A DNA stretch of 64,000 nucleotides from assembly GCA_020832405.1 (NCBI GenBank), contig JAFIET010000004.1:1-64000 (forward strand), given 5' to 3'. A model generated the notes under the pieces. The model was not told where the DNA came from, did not search any database, and saw only the letters and a list, made by a program, of their open reading frames with translations. The position numbers were made by a program, and so were the translations under genes. The stretch comes from Balneolales bacterium. Its GTDB lineage: Bacteria; Bacteroidota; Rhodothermia; Balneolales; Cyclonatronaceae. The stretch's first letter is position 1. Every line of letters starts with the position of its first letter. Below are positions 61,827 through 64,000 of this stretch, one piece after another.

Positions 61827-62618
61827 TTAGCTTTTTGCTGCATGCTGCTGCTGTCCCGGAAGCTTCCATCGCCCGTCATAACCCACTTCATGAAGCACCA
61901 GCCCCTTGGCAGGAGCGGTCGCTCCGGCTTTATTCCGGTCCGGGTTTTTAAACAATTCCAGAAATGCTTCGGGTGAAATCCTGCCCTTCCCTACACTCAC
62001 AAGTGTACCCATAATTGAACGCACAAGATTCCTGAGAAAGCGGTTCGCGCTAATTACATAGCAAAACCTGCCATCTGCATCAGGCGGAAGAAACCGTGAT
62101 TCAAAAAACCAGCACCGGTGATGCGGCAGCTGCGGATCAAAGGGGGTGAACGACAGGCAGTTTAGGTCGCCGTGTATATAGGATGCTGCTTCATGCATTG
62201 CAGCAGCATTCAGCGGGGCCGCAAAAAAAGCTGTTGTATCTGAATGAAGCGGCTGATGACTTTCGGAAAAATAATAATGATAGGTGCGGTAATGGGCATC
62301 GAATCGTGCATGGAAATGTTCCGGTACCGCACGTATTTCTTTCACATAAATATCGTTGGGCAGAAGCCCGTTAAGGCTGCGCCTGAGTCGTTTAAGCTGA
62401 TCTTCAGTAATGATTTGGCCGTAATCAAAATGTGCAACCTGCCCCCTCGCATGTACCCCTGCATCCGTACGACCGGATCCGTAAACCGAAACATGGGTGC
62501 GAAGGGCTAAACTCAGGGCTTTTTCAGTTTCCGACTGTATAGTAGGATCTGAAGGCTGTATCTGCCAGCCGGAGTATTGAGTGCCGTTGTAGGCCATTTT
62601 CAGAGAATATCTGGGCAC
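61827..62618 (-). CDS. truA: tRNA pseudouridine synthase A
   Basis: A 263-residue enzyme that makes pseudouridine at tRNA positions 38-40. The catalytic aspartate is Asp52 in GSGRTDAGVHARGQVAHFD. The start MPRYSLKMAYNGTQYSGWQI is the typical N-terminal strand pair. The C-terminal half contains NRFLRNLVRSIMGTLVSVGK, the usual second conserved block. Confidence 0.95.
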   Translation of the reverse strand: MPRYSLKMAYNGTQYSGWQIQPSDPTIQSETEKALSLALRTHVSVYGSGRTDAGVHARGQVAHFDYGQIITEDQLKRLRRSLNGLLPNDIYVKEIRAVPEHFHARFDAHYRTYHYYFSESHQPLHSDTTAFFAAPLNAAAMHEAASYIHGDLNCLSFTPFDPQLPHHRCWFFESRFLPPDADGRFCYVISANRFLRNLVRSIMGTLVSVGKGRISPEAFLELFKNPDRNKAGATAPAKGLVLHEVGYDGRWKLPGQQQHAAKS

Positions 62619-62690
62619 TTGCTGTTTAGGTTAATAAAGACCTGTTAATATTTCACCATACGAATACGAATCCCCAAGTTCACGCTGTTG

Positions 62691-63479
62691 TCAGAACCGT
62701 AGCAAAAGTCGCGCTTCATAACCACTGCCATTTCCTGATTCAGGCAGGCTAATTCCAATTTCCATATTTCCCATAATACTGCTCTGATTGCGGGCAGTAA
62801 TAAATGCATGTACACCACTCACTACCCGGTTAACAACCATAAGTGTAACTACTGCAGGAATCTGCCGCTCAGCACGATCTTTGCGATCTCTAAGCCTCAG
62901 GAACTCACCCCTGCTTTCCTCTGTCTGCCATTGCCAGCGGTTAGCGGGCACATCGTCAATTAGCCTGTCCCAGTTTCGGCTGCGCAGCTGTGCCTCATTG
63001 TAGCTTGCGAGGGAATTAGAAGAAGCAACCGCAAGTTCAACATTACGCGGTACCGACCTGAGATCAATACCGGCATAACTGCGTGCATGGGCATAAATAT
63101 TATTTTGCAGGATTGAAGCATTGCTGCTTAGATACATCAAACTTCCGATTAACAATAGATCGGCCCCAAGGTGATACTGCCCCCGTCTCCAATCGGAAGA
63201 ATCTGCATAGTACTGCCCCCAGCCGGGCAGCACAAACGAGCGGAGCATTGCTCTGCCGGGATTGGGCTGCGCCTTCACAACCGGAAAAAGCCGGGCATCT
63301 GATTCCGTGAGTATCTGCTGATTTGCGTGCGGTGTATTAAAAAGCATTGCTTCTGTAAACTGCGCCTGAGATGCAGCAGGAAGAATTAGCAGCAAACCAA
63401 AAAGAAAAATCAGGCCTGCCGCAGCAAACCTGATTTTCCGGAATTTGTTATCGTTCAAACTTATTTTAAGACCCTGCAT
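62691..63479 (-). CDS. DUF5683 family protein
   Basis: A 262-residue exported or membrane protein. A signal sequence (AAGLIFLFGLLLILPAASQA) precedes NPGRAMLRSFVLPGWGQYYA, the DUF5683 hallmark, and several short hydrophobic stretches. DUF5683 proteins are common in Bacteroidota and of unknown function. It lies just upstream of truA (73 bp apart) and after the ccmF-like gene on the same strand. Confidence 0.85.
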   Translation of the reverse strand: MQGLKISLNDNKFRKIRFAAAGLIFLFGLLLILPAASQAQFTEAMLFNTPHANQQILTESDARLFPVVKAQPNPGRAMLRSFVLPGWGQYYADSSDWRRGQYHLGADLLLIGSLMYLSSNASILQNNIYAHARSYAGIDLRSVPRNVELAVASSNSLASYNEAQLRSRNWDRLIDDVPANRWQWQTEESRGEFLRLRDRKDRAERQIPAVVTLMVVNRVVSGVHAFITARNQSSIMGNMEIGISLPESGNGSGYEARLLLRF

Positions 63480-63486
63480 AGCGGGA

Positions 63487-64000
63487 TTATGAATTTTGGT
63501 TTTCAGCCTTATCAGCTATCTCTTGCTCATCTTTGTAATGCCGGGCACGCTTGTAAGCCTTGCGCTCGTCGCCCCAGCGGCGATAGATTGCAATTGAGAA
63601 ACCAAACATAAGCAAAAATGTTCCAAGCCAAACTACAGATACCAAAGGCTTCCGCTCTATAGCCACGATAATCCATTCATCTTCAACCTGCTCTTCAATT
63701 CCAATAAGGCGGAAGTGCGCTTCATCAGTTCTGGTGTCTATGGTTTCGAACATCACGTCAAAACCGAAACTTTCTATGCTTAGAGGAGGGCTGTAAATGG
63801 TATTCACTCCATCCTCAAACAAAATTGCATACACAGGTTCGTGAACTTCAGCATGCCGGGTTTGCAGGTTGATGATTTCAATTCTTGCCCGTACACCTAC
63901 TACAGCATTTTCGGGCAGCTCAGATTCGGTCATATTAATAAACCGGTCAAATCGGATGTTGTACTGACCAAGCTGCCGGGTTGATCCGGGACGAAGACGC
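63487..64000 (-). CDS. Cytochrome c biogenesis protein, CcmF-like, C-terminal part
   Basis: The gene enters from the right edge; 170 codons are visible and the frame is open to the end of the window. The segment LRPGSTRQLGQYNIRFDRFI leads into a beta-rich periplasmic part, and a final membrane helix (KPLVSVVWLGTFLLMFGFSI) is followed by a cytoplasmic charged tail. This is the ending of CcmF-type heme lyases, which attach heme to apocytochrome c. The Met at 63933 is internal and not the start. Confidence 0.75.
   Translation of the reverse strand, partial: RLRPGSTRQLGQYNIRFDRFINMTESELPENAVVGVRARIEIINLQTRHAEVHEPVYAILFEDGVNTIYSPPLSIESFGFDVMFETIDTRTDEAHFRLIGIEEQVEDEWIIVAIERKPLVSVVWLGTFLLMFGFSIAIYRRWGDERKAYKRARHYKDEQEIADKAENQNS

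Overview
The window looks like chromosome from a member of the Bacteroidota/Balneolota group. The evidence is secreted proteins with type IX secretion C-terminal domains, a hybrid two-component AraC regulator (HTCS), Bacteroidota-type families (DUF5683, DUF3467, CPXCG protein, a BudA-like lipoprotein), many lipoproteins with short LxxC lipoboxes, and few strong Shine-Dalgarno sites except at the prfB frameshift. There is no rRNA, CRISPR array, prophage or intact insertion sequence. The species cannot be named from the sequence.

Region 1 (1-20347, almost all minus strand) is the most unusual part. A lipoxygenase gene (18140-20347) is followed after 12 bp by a membrane-anchored catalase-related heme protein of the coral allene-oxide-synthase type (17036-18127). 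Next come a 1753-residue Ser/Thr-kinase/ATPase/GAF/histidine-kinase protein and an HTCS regulator. Directly after the HTCS stop codon begins a second unit: a 56-residue small ORF, a complete branched-chain-type ABC transporter (livM, livH, livG, livF), a long-chain acyl-CoA synthetase and a binding lipoprotein. The promoter of this second unit carries two TTGGACT half-sites exactly 21 bp apart. The same 114-bp module, ungapped and about 80% identical (44/45 in the core), recurs at 245-358 in front of a truncated RidA gene and an SDR gene that leaves the window. I infer a locus that makes, senses, imports and activates an oxidised fatty acid (oxylipin), with the HTCS as activator of at least two promoters.

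Region 2 (21150-34900) holds a decayed type IX secretion gene end, a UPF0158 gene, two DUF2207 membrane-protein paralogues, and between them an RND/MFP/TolC efflux operon led by an ArsR-rhodanese fusion with a perfect 11-8-11 operator. A 70-nt stem-loop separates the efflux operon from the first DUF2207 gene.

Region 3 (34900-64000) is mostly housekeeping: cystathionine beta-synthase, coaE, nadB, prfB with its programmed +1 frameshift, dnaB, der, truA, a UvrD helicase, tRNA-Asn, tonB and a partial ccmF-like gene. Scattered among these are a family 4 uracil-DNA glycosylase without its Fe-S cysteines, an exported BudA-like lipoprotein, a secreted phospholipase-D-fold protein with an OB-like domain and a T9SS tail, a probable tRNA-queuosine mannosyltransferase and a nuoI gene away from any complex I operon.
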